Shown here: positions 34,786-48,399 of the stretch, one piece after another
How the letters are laid out: every line of letters starts with the position of its first letter
Numbering within the stretch: the first letter of the stretch is position 1
Origin: Nannocystis sp. RBIL2
GTDB taxonomy: Bacteria; Myxococcota_A; Polyangia; Nannocystales; Nannocystaceae
Reading direction: 5' to 3'
Assembly (NCBI RefSeq): GCF_026626745.1
Contig: NZ_JAPNJW010000002.1
Location: 372,001-436,000 of the forward strand
Length of the DNA stretch: 64,000 nt
The notes under the pieces: model-generated
Told to the model about the DNA's origin: nothing
What the model saw: the letters and a program-made list of their open reading frames with translations, nothing else
The model's database searches: none
Made by a program: the position numbers and the translations under genes

Positions 34786-35987
34786 ATCGCCACGGTGCCG
34801 AGGAACGGGGTCGGTGGGTCGTCGGCGCTGCATAACGGCATGGGCGCGCCGTTGAAGGCGAGCTCGACGCCGGGGCCGGTGGCCAGCCAGCCGCCGAGGT
34901 TGCGCGGCATGGTGTTGCCGGCGAACGGCATCAGCAGGACGCGCGCGTGGGTCGATTGGCCCGCGGGCGCGATCGCCAGGGCGTAGCCGTCGCCGAGGCT
35001 GGAAGGGCAGATGGGGGCCTCGGAGGCCTTGGGCTGGCTGTCGTCGCCGAACGCGTAGAGGACGTCGAAGAGCGGGTCGGGCTTGTCGAAGAGGAGGTCG
35101 GTGAGCTCGACCTTGCGATCGTGGGAGGAGAACTTCCACTGATCCGCAGGCGGCTTGGTGGAGGTCATGTCGGACGGCGTCCAGGCGAACATGGAGGGCG
35201 GCTTGAGCCCGAACCGCAGGTACTGCACGCCGGCCTGGTCGCGCAGGAGGACTGCGATCCGCTGGCCGGGAGCGGTGGCGCAGGCGTCGAACCAGTCGGG
35301 GCCGGCGAGGTCCTCGTCCTCGGTGTTGGTCATGCGGAAGCAGCTCTTGAGCTCGCAGGTCTCGGAGCACAGCGCGAGCAGGTCGGCGAACACCGGGTCG
35401 CTCGGGTCGCACTCCTCGCGGTCGGGCTCGAACACGCCGTCCTTGCACGAGAGCTTGCAATCGCCGGTGCAGCCGTCGAACGCGTCGGTGTTGCCGTCGT
35501 CGCACTGCTCCTTGCCCGTCTGAAAGCCGTCGCCGCACGCTGCGAGGGTGCAGGACGGGGTGCACGCATCGTCGGGCACGCCGCCGGCGTCGCAGGCCTC
35601 CTGGCCCTCGTGCACGATTCCGTCGCCGCACTCGGCCACGGTGCATTGGTTGGTGCAGTCGTTGCCGTCGATGTCGTCGCCGTCGTCGCACGCCTCGCCG
35701 GGATCGAGGACGTTGTCGCCGCAGCTGGACGGTGCGGGCCCGGTGCCCGAGTCCTCGGTGTCGACGCCGGTGGTGAGCGGGGGCTCGCCGGTGAGGGTGG
35801 TGCCAGGGCCGGTCGTGGTGGCGGGCTCGTCGGTGGTCCCCGTGTCGGTGCTGGTCGTGAGGACAGGTTCGGTGGTGGCCGCGGAGGCGCTGAGCCCGTC
35901 GCTGTCGCGCTCGAACCCGAAGGCGGGGTTTGCGATCTGGCAGCCGCCGAGGCCGACGAGACCGGCGATCCACGCGCTGCGATGCAT
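34773..35987 (-). CDS. DUF4215-type Cys-rich lipoprotein
   Basis: 404 residues from the ATG at 35987, giving MHRSAWIAGLVGLGGC as a clean lipoprotein signal; another ATG at 36005 adds six. After a Thr-rich linker come four Cys-rich units (CGDNVLDPGEACDDGDD, CGDGIVHEGQEACD, CGDGFQTGKEQCDDGN and CKDGVFEPDREECD) of the DUF4215 type. A C-terminal domain of about 170 residues (from SCFRMTNTEDEDLAGPDWFD) is unknown. Surface lipoprotein, function unknown. Confidence 0.87.
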   Translation of the reverse strand: MHRSAWIAGLVGLGGCQIANPAFGFERDSDGLSASAATTEPVLTTSTDTGTTDEPATTTGPGTTLTGEPPLTTGVDTEDSGTGPAPSSCGDNVLDPGEACDDGDDIDGNDCTNQCTVAECGDGIVHEGQEACDAGGVPDDACTPSCTLAACGDGFQTGKEQCDDGNTDAFDGCTGDCKLSCKDGVFEPDREECDPSDPVFADLLALCSETCELKSCFRMTNTEDEDLAGPDWFDACATAPGQRIAVLLRDQAGVQYLRFGLKPPSMFAWTPSDMTSTKPPADQWKFSSHDRKVELTDLLFDKPDPLFDVLYAFGDDSQPKASEAPICPSSLGDGYALAIAPAGQSTHARVLLMPFAGNTMPRNLGGWLATGPGVELAFNGAPMPLCSADDPPTPFLGTVAIAVF

Positions 35988-36106
35988 CCATGTCAGGCCG
36001 TGCATGGGAGCACGATACCAGGCGAGCTCGACAGGCAGACCGCTCGCTTGCAGACGGGCCGGAACCGCGGGACGCATCGGTTGTCTCGGCGCTCGGAGGA
36101 CGTGCG

Positions 36107-36580
36107 ATGCGAGCGAGCGCGCGGCGACGGATCGGTCAGACGGTAGTGTGTATGGTGATGGCGTCGACGGGGATCAATTGCGCCCCTCACGGCCACGAGA
36201 CAATCGAGATGGAAGCGGCGCCGCAGCCGGACTGGACGAGCTCCAGACGGACGGATTGCCCGGATCGAGGGCACACGGCGCTGATGAGCAGCGTCGACGC
36301 GGAGGACGAAGGGGCGCTCGACGCGGCGCTCGATCTCGCCCGGGGCGTGCTGGCGCTCGAGTCGTACGAGCAGCCGCGAGCCTGTCACGCGCGCCTGGCC
36401 GAGCGCCTGCGCGTGCAGTACGACATCGACTACCGCAACGTGGGCGCCTGCGGTGTCGACCCTGCGGTGGTCGGCCACGCTCGCGGCTACAACGCGATGA
36501 TGCACCGCCACATCGCCGACAGGCACGGGTCGGTGGTCGAGGCGGTGGCCCACGAGGTCGGGTGCCTCAGGGGCGGCTGA
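36107..36580 (+). CDS. Small hypothetical exported protein
   Basis: 157 residues from the ATG at 36107 with GGAGGA 7 nt upstream. The N-terminus has a weak hydrophobic stretch (GQTVVCMVMASTGINC) that could be a lipoprotein signal with a poor lipobox. The C-terminal half contains several Cys and His (DIDYRNVGACGVDP, MMHRHIADRHG). No family recognised. Its last 14 nt overlap, tail to tail, the end of the acyl-CoA synthetase gene on the other strand. Confidence 0.6.
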   Translation: MRASARRRIGQTVVCMVMASTGINCAPHGHETIEMEAAPQPDWTSSRRTDCPDRGHTALMSSVDAEDEGALDAALDLARGVLALESYEQPRACHARLAERLRVQYDIDYRNVGACGVDPAVVGHARGYNAMMHRHIADRHGSVVEAVAHEVGCLRGG

Positions 36581-38033
36581 GCCGGGCCTTGATCACCTTG
36601 CCCATGGCGTTGCGCGGCAGGGCATCGACGAACCGGACGTCGCGCGGTCGCTTGTGCGGGGCGAGCGCCCGCGCGACGAGGTCGACGAGCTGCTCGCCGG
36701 GCGGAGGGCGCGCCGGATCGCGGGCGACGACGAAGGCGACGATCCGCTCGCCGAGGTCGTCGTCGGGCACGCCGACCACCGCGACCTCGGCGACGTCGGG
36801 GTGCTCGAGCAGGCAGGTCTCGATCTCGCCGGCGCCGATCTTGAACCCGCCACATTTGATCAGGTCGGTGGCCCGGCGACCGACGATCCGATAGGCGCCA
36901 TCGGGGGTGCGGGTGGCGAGGTCACCGGTGTAAAACCACCCGTCGGCGTCGCGCACTGCCGCGGTGGCGTCGGGCCGGCCGAGGTAGCCGGCGAACACGC
37001 TGGGGCCGCGTACGGCGATCTCGCCGAGAGTGGCGTCGTCGGCGACGTCGAGCGGGCGCCGCTCGTCGTCGACGAGCTTGACCTCGACGCCAGGGAGGGG
37101 CGGACCGACGAGACCTGGGCGCGGCGGGCCCGAGGTCGGGACGGCGCACACGATGAGGGTCTCGGTGAGGCCGTAGCGCTCGTAGACGCCGCGACCGGTG
37201 AGGGCGGCGATCCTCCGGTGCTCACGCGCGGAAAGGGCGGCCGAGCCGGAGATCAGGAGGCGCGCGGCCCCGAGATCGGCGGCGACCGAGGGATCGCGCT
37301 CGGCGAGATCGGCCAGGCGGACGTACATGGTCGGCACCGCGAACAGCATCCTGCCGCCGCGCAGGGCCGCGGCCAGCGGGGCGGGCTCGAAGCGCGGCTC
37401 CCAGTGCAGGCGGCCGCCGATCCGCAGGCTGCCGAACAGGCCGAGCACGAGGCCGTGGACGTGGAACAGCGGCAAGGCGTGGACCACGGTGTCGGCGGCC
37501 GTCCACGCCCACGCGCGCACGAGGCCGTCGATGTTGGCGGCCACGCCCGCGGCGGTGAGCACGGCCCCCTTGGGCGCGCCGGTGGTGCCCGAGGTGTAGA
37601 TGAGGAGGAGGGGGCGGTCGTCGGCGCGGTGAAACTCTGGCTGAACTTCAGGACATGCTTTGTCGGACATGTCCTCGTCGACAGGCAGGGCAAGGCCGAG
37701 CGGGCCGGCGGGGGCCTCGTCGGGGCGGGCGGCGAAGCAGCAGCGCGGGGCCGCGTCGGCGGCGATGTGCGAGCACTCGCGCTCGCCGAGCCGGGGGTTC
37801 AGCGGGACAGTGACGACGCCGGCGAGCGCGCCGCCGACCAGAGCGACGACGGTGCCGAGGTGGGGCTGGGTCCACACGCCGACGCGGTCGCCCGGGCGGA
37901 CGCCGGCGCGGGCGAGGGCCTCTGCGTGGCGACGCGCGGCGGCGAGGAGCTGGCGATCGGTGTACGTGGCGTCGCCGACGGTGAGCACCGTTCGGCCGTC
38001 CGGGTGCGCGAGGCAGGGGAAGAGGGCGTCCAC
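36567..38033 (-). CDS. AMP-dependent acyl-CoA synthetase, MatB-like
   Basis: 488 residues from a GTG at 38033. ANL superfamily motifs: LLLIYTSGTTGAPKGAV (P-loop), ERYGLTETLIVC (adenylate site), GWFYTGDLATRTPDG, and C-terminal GGFKIGAGEIE with the Lys-containing LPRNAMGKVIK. Order and length fit malonyl-CoA synthetase MatB, which also has RPGLVGPPLPGVEV-type spacing; a short or medium chain acyl-CoA ligase is also possible. A four-unit decamer run adds residues just before the P-loop. The gene overlaps the neighbouring plus-strand gene by 14 nt. Confidence 0.9.
   Translation of the reverse strand: MDALFPCLAHPDGRTVLTVGDATYTDRQLLAAARRHAEALARAGVRPGDRVGVWTQPHLGTVVALVGGALAGVVTVPLNPRLGERECSHIAADAAPRCCFAARPDEAPAGPLGLALPVDEDMSDKACPEVQPEFHRADDRPLLLIYTSGTTGAPKGAVLTAAGVAANIDGLVRAWAWTAADTVVHALPLFHVHGLVLGLFGSLRIGGRLHWEPRFEPAPLAAALRGGRMLFAVPTMYVRLADLAERDPSVAADLGAARLLISGSAALSAREHRRIAALTGRGVYERYGLTETLIVCAVPTSGPPRPGLVGPPLPGVEVKLVDDERRPLDVADDATLGEIAVRGPSVFAGYLGRPDATAAVRDADGWFYTGDLATRTPDGAYRIVGRRATDLIKCGGFKIGAGEIETCLLEHPDVAEVAVVGVPDDDLGERIVAFVVARDPARPPPGEQLVDLVARALAPHKRPRDVRFVDALPRNAMGKVIKARLSRP
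37637..37688. repeat. Intragenic 14-nt-period repeat in MatB-like gene (4 units)
   Basis: Cores at 37640 (gctg), 37654 (catg), 37668 (catg) and 37682 (cagg), strictly 14 nt apart. Encodes LPVDEDMSDKACPEVQPEF, directly before the conserved P-loop, a linker that can vary in length. Confidence 0.85.
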
Positions 38034-38072
38034 TCCTCGATGCGTGTCGCAAATCCCGGGCCCGGTTGCAAG

Positions 38073-39056
38073 TCACTGCACCATCGGGACGTAGGTCATC
38101 CACTCGCCGTCGGCGAGGTCGTAATTGCCGCAGCGCGGCAACGTGCAATCGATCTCGGTGCCGGCGATCCGGGCCTCGTCGAGGCACAGGGCCCCGTCCG
38201 CGGTCCACACGGCCTCGATCGCGGCCGGCTCGGCGGTGAGCTCCACCGTCCCCCCGACGTTCTCCCACTGGATGGGCGTGCCGTCGGCGGTGTAGCTGTG
38301 ACCGTCGCCGCAATAATCGGCGGTGATCATCTTGAGGGTCGCCTGACGCCGCGCAGGGGTGGTCTTGCTGCTCTGGGGGCCGTAGCCGAGCAGCGACAGC
38401 TTGGCCGCGGCCGAGCCGGCGCAAGCGATGCTGAACCACCGCTGTTCCGGGTCGGGGCGGACCTCCTTGGCCTCCATGTCGTAGGTCTCGCCGCCGAGGA
38501 CCAGCGCGATCGGGGCCCGCGGGGAATCATGATACCCGGTGCAAACATTCCGCTCGATGTGATGACCGTCGACATAGACGAGGCCGTAGGCGTCGACGTC
38601 CGGGGCGCCGTCGGCCCAGCGGGCGACGCGGGCGTGCGAGGCGATCATCACGGTTGCGAACGTCTGCCCGCCCGTCCCGAGGTAAATGCGCGTGCCGAGC
38701 AGGGCCTGGCCGGCGAGCGCGGCGCCGCCGGCGTCGCGGAGGACCAAGGCGTCGCCGACGACGTCGAGCCGGTCGAAGCCAGCGGCCGCGGCCGCGGGAC
38801 CGGGCGCGACCTTCACGATCCGCAGGCCGGCGGCGTTGGCCTGCCCGCCGAGGTGGAGCTCGTGGATCGAGCTGCCGAACACCTCGGCGGCATTGAATCC
38901 GCACTGCCAGATCGGACAACTGGAGCCCTTTTCGCCAATTCGGGGATTGGTGACACCAGGGTCTTCGACTATCAATGTCTTATCAATGTCACAGGCGGCG
39001 AGCAGTCCGCAAAAGGCCGTCGCAGCACGGATTCCATGACAGTTTCTTGATTTCAC
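38073..39056 (-). CDS. ADYC-domain lipoprotein
   Basis: 327 residues from the ATG at 39056. The signal ends AFCGLLAACD, a lipobox. The C-terminal region contains KMITADYCGDGHSYT, the motif that names the ADYC domain found in many myxobacterial lipoproteins, plus CTLPRCGNYDLADGEW and other conserved Cys. Function unknown. The gene is in a minus-strand run between the acyl-CoA synthetase and the kinase genes. Confidence 0.85.
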   Translation of the reverse strand: MKSRNCHGIRAATAFCGLLAACDIDKTLIVEDPGVTNPRIGEKGSSCPIWQCGFNAAEVFGSSIHELHLGGQANAAGLRIVKVAPGPAAAAAGFDRLDVVGDALVLRDAGGAALAGQALLGTRIYLGTGGQTFATVMIASHARVARWADGAPDVDAYGLVYVDGHHIERNVCTGYHDSPRAPIALVLGGETYDMEAKEVRPDPEQRWFSIACAGSAAAKLSLLGYGPQSSKTTPARRQATLKMITADYCGDGHSYTADGTPIQWENVGGTVELTAEPAAIEAVWTADGALCLDEARIAGTEIDCTLPRCGNYDLADGEWMTYVPMVQ

Positions 39057-39159
39057 AACAATCCCTCCACTCCCTCTCTATGCAGTGTCGGGCCGCTTTC
39101 AAGCCCGAACGAAGGGTGGATGTGATCCGCGCCCACACTCGCAGCGTGAGCCGATGTTT

Positions 39160-42522
<3,363 letters not shown>

Positions 42523-42775
42523 CGGGCGGAGCAGCCTTTCAGTATGACTCCAGTCACAGGTACGTCCCACTCCGACCCGGCGAGCAGGGTCGACCGGATC
42601 ACCCGGGGGTGCGAAGACCGCCGCACACCCGTATGTCGGATAATTACCTCCTCATTACACTTTGGACCCAGATCGCTCAGGACGCCGGGAACCAGGCCTT
42701 CCGCCCCGGTTACCGCAATCCTCGACAAGCGATCTCGGCCTGCCTGACCATGGGGTCTCTAGCCCCCATGCGCGA

Positions 42776-43945
<1,170 letters not shown>

Positions 43946-44160
43946 CCCGTCGATCTTTAGCAGGGCGGCGCCCAGATCCGACGCCGGTCTGCCCCTGCGG
44001 AGGCTGCGCACTCGTGCGCTCGCGGGTCAGGCGAGAAGGTGAGGGCGGAGATGGCCCAAGAGACAGGCGCATCATGCGGTCCCGGAGGCGCGCGCCGCTG
44101 GACTTCAAGGCGCGTCGTCGGCGGCTGCGCATGCGAGACGGCCGCGGGCGACGCCGGGGC

Positions 44161-45255
44161 TCAGCGGTAATTGATGTCGACGTAGCCCGGCGTGCGGCGA
44201 TACGGGAGCGTGAGCTGGAGGGGCCAGCCCTCGTGCTCGGCGAGCCGGAGCCAGCGCGACTTCCTCTTGGCGAGCGCGGCGATGGTGGCGGCAGTGACTT
44301 CGTCGAGCGACCGCATACCGGCCTGCAGCGTCAGAAAGTTGAGTTGCTTGAGGTCGAGGTCGAGGAGGCCGGCGATCGAGACGTCCGCGGCGACGACGAG
44401 GTCGAGGACGCGCAAGATGGGAAAGCTCGCGAGGTCGGCGATGCCGGTGGCGTTGGCCTGGGTGTGCAGCGTCGTCAACTTGGGCAGCCGGGCCAGGACT
44501 GCGAACCCGTCGAGCTTGCCGACCAGGCGCAGGGTCGCGAGGCGCGTCAGGCTGGCGAGGGGAGTGAGGTCGCAGTCGGGAGTGACCTCGAGCTCGAGCC
44601 AGCGCACGTCCCGGGCGGCCTCGAAGCCGGCGAGGGTGGCGAACGGCCCGGCGTTGCGCAGCCGCAGGTCCTGGCGCCCGGCGAGCAAGCGCCGGCCGAG
44701 CTCGAGACCGAGTCGCGGCCAGGCCTCGCGCACGGCCCGGGCGGCGTGCTCCTCGAAGCTCTCGCCGTGGCGGCCCTCGTCGCCGCACAGCGCGAGCAGG
44801 GCGTCGAGCTCGCCGGCCTGACCGGCAGCACCGCGGGCCGCGGCGAGCTTGCTCGCGTGGCCCTCGCAGGTGGCCCGCAGCTCGCTCGGCTCGAGGCCGA
44901 GGACCTCCGCGCAGTACGGCAAGGCAGCGTCGAAGTCGACGACGATCCCGCGGTCTCTGGCGGTCTCGAGGAAGCCTTCGACGAACTCGATCTGGACGGC
45001 CGGGGTGGCGTCCTCGGCGTCGAAGGCACAGTCGACGTCCCAGGCGAGCTCGCGCAGCGGATCGACCTTGGGGCGCTTCGTGGCGGCCTTCTTGGCGGCT
45101 TTCTCGGCGGCCGGTTTCTTGGCGGTCTTCTTGGCCGCCGGTTTCTTCGCGGCCTTCGCTGTCGGTTTCTTGGCGGCGGTCTGCTTCGTCGCTTTCTTGG
45201 TCGCGGGCTTCTTCGCTGCCGCCGTCTTCTTGCCGGTGCTCGGCTTCGTGGCCAT
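44161..45255 (-). CDS. LRR-like protein with Lys/Ala-rich histone H1-like N-terminus
   Basis: 364 residues from the ATG at 45255. Residues about 3-60 are Lys/Ala/Pro repeats (TAAAKKPATKKATKQTAA and similar), a histone H1-like tail that could bind nucleic acid. The remainder is acidic with Leu-rich steps (LTRLATLRLVGKL, LARLPKLTTLHTQAN, FPILRVLDL) like leucine-rich repeats, typical of the uncharacterised myxobacterial paralogs. Cytoplasmic by composition. Function unknown. Confidence 0.75.
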   Translation of the reverse strand: MATKPSTGKKTAAAKKPATKKATKQTAAKKPTAKAAKKPAAKKTAKKPAAEKAAKKAATKRPKVDPLRELAWDVDCAFDAEDATPAVQIEFVEGFLETARDRGIVVDFDAALPYCAEVLGLEPSELRATCEGHASKLAAARGAAGQAGELDALLALCGDEGRHGESFEEHAARAVREAWPRLGLELGRRLLAGRQDLRLRNAGPFATLAGFEAARDVRWLELEVTPDCDLTPLASLTRLATLRLVGKLDGFAVLARLPKLTTLHTQANATGIADLASFPILRVLDLVVAADVSIAGLLDLDLKQLNFLTLQAGMRSLDEVTAATIAALAKRKSRWLRLAEHEGWPLQLTLPYRRTPGYVDINYR

Positions 45256-45665
45256 GCGCGCGATGCTACCCGATGTCGCTCGCGCACGGCGAGCGAGGGC
45301 GACGAAGGGGACAGGCACGACCGACCGCGGCGACCGCTCCAGCAGTCTTATCGCGCAGCGACCCGAGCTCTCAGAGCCCGCCGCCAAGCTCGGACCGAGA
45401 GGTCGCGTGCGCGTCGCTCCGGCTCATCAGTCGAGGCGCGACGGTGCCGGGGCGAACTCCAGATCGACCCGGTGCATGACGGACGTGGCCGTCGCGCGCT
45501 ATCGTCAATGTACATTAGGACATGTCATGACATTCGTGCTGCCCTGGATGCGGCCGCCCGAGCCTCGCGGGTGGACCTCCATGCGCGCGGCGACGGGTAG
45601 GCGATTGCCCTGTTCTCGCCCGAGGACCCGCGGCGTCCTCGGCGAGTTCGAGTGATATGCGACGC
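45256..45665. other. Gene-poor stretch with a three-unit repeat
   Basis: No convincing gene. A decamer run has cores at 45507 (aatg), 45521 (catg) and 45535 (cgtg) around 45504-45541. The rest is GC-rich without clear structure; it covers the upstream region of the LRR-like gene (starting at 45255) and the downstream side of the thioredoxin gene. Confidence 0.5.
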
Positions 45666-46163
45666 CTACGACGCCGTCGCGTCGAGCAGGCCGGACAGCC
45701 ACTGCCGGATCGCCGGCTCCTTCGGGACGCCCGCGAACGCATCCACCGGTTGGCCGCCCTTGACGACGACGACCATCGGGATCGACGTGAGGCCGAACCG
45801 CTGGGGGATGCGCGGGTTGGCGTCGGCGTTCACCTTGGCGAGGATCCAGGCGCCGTTCGCCTCGGTGGCCAGCCGCTCCAGCACCGGCGAGAGCACCGAG
45901 CACGGCCCGCACCAGGAGGCCCACAGGTCGACGATCACCGGCACCTGCAGCGACCGCTCGACGACCTCCGCCTGGAAGGTCGCTTCGGTGACGTCGATGA
46001 TGGGCGAGCCGGCGGGTGCCGCGGCACGGTCCGGCGAAGACGCGGAGGCGGGAGCGGACGCAGGTTCGCTGGCGGCCGCGAAACGGGCCTTCAGGGCGGA
46101 CAGGTCCGCTTCGGACAGCGCGGCCGAGATGACTGCTTTTCGACGTGAATCTGGCTCTGTCAC
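45666..46163 (-). CDS. Thioredoxin-fold protein with N-terminal extension
   Basis: 165 residues from a GTG at 46163. Residues about 57-165 are a thioredoxin domain: VIVDLWASWCGPCSVL with the CGPC active site, KVNADANPRIPQRF and SIPMVVVVKGG (cis-Pro). The first 55 residues are an Ala/Ser-rich extension containing a helix that may be a domain of the CnoX (YbbN) type or simply disordered. Likely a cytosolic disulfide reductase; no partner gene is adjacent. Confidence 0.88.
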   Translation of the reverse strand: MTEPDSRRKAVISAALSEADLSALKARFAAASEPASAPASASSPDRAAAPAGSPIIDVTEATFQAEVVERSLQVPVIVDLWASWCGPCSVLSPVLERLATEANGAWILAKVNADANPRIPQRFGLTSIPMVVVVKGGQPVDAFAGVPKEPAIRQWLSGLLDATAS

Positions 46164-46931
46164 ACATTCATCCTAGCACGCCCGTGCCCGGGCATGTCGC
46201 GATGGGCCATGTCGCGCGCAGCTCGACTGCGCCCATCGCGAACGCGGCTTGCTCGAGCGACGTCTCGTTCGCTGAGGGTCTCGGTCGGGCCGGGCCGCAG
46301 GCGATCGGGAGGCATCATTCGCGCCGGTACACCGCGACGGCCTGGGCGAGGGCAGGGCATTCGTCGAGCCACTCGGCGCGTGGAAGGCGGGTGTCCCGTG
46401 AGCGGCTGTGCGGTCGAGCGGACCGCAATCGGCAAAGACAATCTGGCCATCATCGAGGTCGTGCGCGAGATGACGGGGCTCGCCAACGCCACGCTCGCAT
46501 CGGCGTCGAAGCTCCCTCGCGTTGCTCGTCCGCGAATCGAGTTGCGCCTCTTGACCGGCCTCGGGACCGCGGCCCGCGCTCGCTCGTCGCGCAGCGCCAG
46601 GTCCAACCCAGCGGATCACCCGCTCCACCCGCGACCAGACGCCCCCCGCGCCACCGGCGGCGTCGATCGTGGCGCGGCCGGCTCCGGGTCCCCGGTCACG
46701 TCACAGGCGATCAGCGCGTCGCAGAAGGCGAGCAGCGAGACGAGCGCTTCCGCACGATCATGCGGGGCGCGGCATGGCGCCCGAGTCAAGGCCCTCGGGC
46801 CGGTGGCTCCCGCGACCCTCCCCGGCCTCTCGTGCCCTGCTTCCAAGATCGGCCGGGGGACCCCCCGCGGCCCCCTCGCGCTGCTTTCGGCTCTTGCGGA
46901 GATGGGGTACTTCGGCCACCCTCCCGGTCTC
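46164..46931. other. Sparse stretch upstream of tRNA-Arg
   Basis: About 770 nt with no gene I trust. One plus-strand frame around 46400-46530 reads AIGKDNLAIIEVVREMTGLA, which has protein-like composition and could be a remnant of a lost gene. Degenerate decamer sites occur near 46190-46214, spaced 15 rather than 14 nt. Confidence 0.4.
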
Positions 46932-47008
46932 GCTCGCATAGCTCAGTTGGATAGAGCGACAGTTTCCTAAACTGTAGGTCCCAGGTTCGATTCCTGGTGT
47001 GGGCGCCA
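46932..47008 (+). tRNA. tRNA-Arg (anticodon CCT)
   Basis: A complete 77-nt cloverleaf with encoded CCA. Acceptor arms gctcgca/tgtgggc pair fully with two G-U pairs; the D arm is gctc/gagc with loop agttggata; the anticodon arm acagt/actgt carries loop ttcctaa, giving CCT; the T arm ccagg/cctgg has loop ttcgatt. It decodes AGG, a rare Arg codon in high-GC genomes. A terminator-like hairpin follows at once. Confidence 0.97.
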
Positions 47009-47010
47009 CG

Positions 47011-47044
47011 GTCCAGTCCCCCTCGAGGGGGCTGGACGGTTTAA
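47011..47044 (+). terminator. Rho-independent-type hairpin after tRNA-Arg
   Basis: gtccagtccccc-tcga-gggggctggac forms an 11-bp stem (with one bulged base) and tetraloop, followed by ggttta. The T-tract is weak, but the position, 3 nt after the tRNA, supports a terminator. Confidence 0.75.
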
Positions 47045-47298
47045 TGAAGCGGGGCCGGGTTGGCTGCCGGCACGATCGCGGAGCTGCCGATCGAGCTCGT
47101 CGCTCACCATCGCTACGCCTGTGTGGCTGGCCGCGGCGCATAGGCTCGAAAGGCTGCGGCGCTCATCGCCCGCGCCAGCCAGCCCTGCATTCCAGCTCAT
47201 GGTGCGGCCGCGCGGTTTGGAGTTGTCGAGCGAGTCCGCGAGGAGCCGCGGCGCGCAGGCCCTGATGGCCTGTACCGCGCGCTTCATCGAGCTCGGCC

Positions 47299-47541
47299 GT
47301 GTGCTACCGTGCCCCTCTCAAGAGAGGCGATGACCATGTCGCGACCATCATGCAGATCCCTTCCGAGACCATCGACCTGGACACCCGGCTCGAGGCGTAC
47401 GGCATGAATTCGATTCTGGCGGTGCAGCTGTTCGGCGCCATCCAAGACGAGTTCGGCATCGAGATCGAGCCGGGAGAAGCCTTCACGATCCGGACGACGA
47501 CCGACCTCGTCGCGCTGGTGAGCCGGAAGCTCGCCGGATAG
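47299..47541 (+). CDS. Orphan carrier-protein-like domain
   Basis: 80 residues. The segment LEAYGMNSILAVQLFGAIQ fits the phosphopantetheine attachment motif G-[MLIVF]-[ND]-S-[LI] of acyl and peptidyl carrier proteins, preceded by IPSETIDLDTRL and followed by EFGIEIEP. The N-terminal helix is poor or missing, so this is either a minimal carrier protein or the remains of a larger PKS/NRPS gene. It starts at a GTG or possibly the in-frame ATG at 47350. No condensing or adenylating enzyme lies next to it. A decamer pair (cores 47335 and 47349) covers its 5' part. Confidence 0.6.
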   Translation: MCYRAPLKRGDDHVATIMQIPSETIDLDTRLEAYGMNSILAVQLFGAIQDEFGIEIEPGEAFTIRTTTDLVALVSRKLAG

Positions 47542-48399
47542 GCCAAGACGGTGACGGCCTGACGCGCGGGCCCGTATCCCAGCCGCAGCCTTGGGCACGA
47601 GAGCCGTGGCCCTGCGTCGGGCTCGCCGTTGACCACGAGCGGCCACGTCGCGGTTGATGTAGACAGCGATGACGATGTCGTTACCACGTTCGTGGCGGCG
47701 CCAGTGATGTCTCGCCAAGCGTATCCGGTGGGCGTCCAATGGGCGCCCTGTAAATCGATAGGGTCGCAATCGTATTGGGCGGCTGCTCGGGCCGTTCGCG
47801 TGTACGTGGATCAAGAGCCTGGACAGTGGCAATCGCTGCCGTTTGGCGACACACGAGCCCGTCGTTCTCTGCTAACAGCGCAGGATGGATCGATCGAATG
47901 TCTTCGAGACATGTTTTATGGGGCATGTTCTTCGGGATAGTCGCGCGGACGGCGAACGCGACGGATTCGCGGCGCGGCTCACAAGCGCGAGGACGCGGCA
48001 CGAACTCACCGCTCCCAGGCCCAAAATTTCGTCGGCCTGACGCGATCTTCGGGCGGATCACCTTGTCTTGCAACCGCGTCACCCGCGGCGGCGCCGAGCT
48101 CGTCGCCACGCTGGCGCCGACGGCATAGCGACGCGTCCGCGGCGCGGCTCGCCGAGCTCGTCAGCCTGACGCGAGCCTCGGGCGGGACGCGCTGCCTTGC
48201 TTCCGCGCCGTTCGAGGCCGCGCAGGACCGCGTCGTCATGGCTGTGTACGCTGGCCGTCGCAGGGGCGGCCAACGCACGCTGACATGCCGAGCGCACTCA
48301 GCAGGACCCTGGGTTGGCGGCGCGTCGGCGCGCAGCGGCGTCCAGGAGACATCGGGCGGATCCGCACGTTGATCGCGGTGGCCGGAGTTGGGACAACGA
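47542..48399. other. Sparse stretch with imperfect direct repeat and decamer pair
   Basis: About 860 nt with no convincing gene. Two decamers have cores at 47910 and 47924. An imperfect repeat of about 50 bp begins near 48031 and again near 48160 (129 nt apart), both containing gcctgacgcgA/G and tcgggcgg. On the minus strand these read as similar short peptides (ARQ..PPE.RVR.T), so the region may be a decayed gene. Confidence 0.45.

Noticed and set aside
46160..46606. Open frame of 148 codons on the minus strand
   Set aside because: Arg/Ala/Pro/Ser-rich without domain or start signal; considered noise next to the thioredoxin gene.
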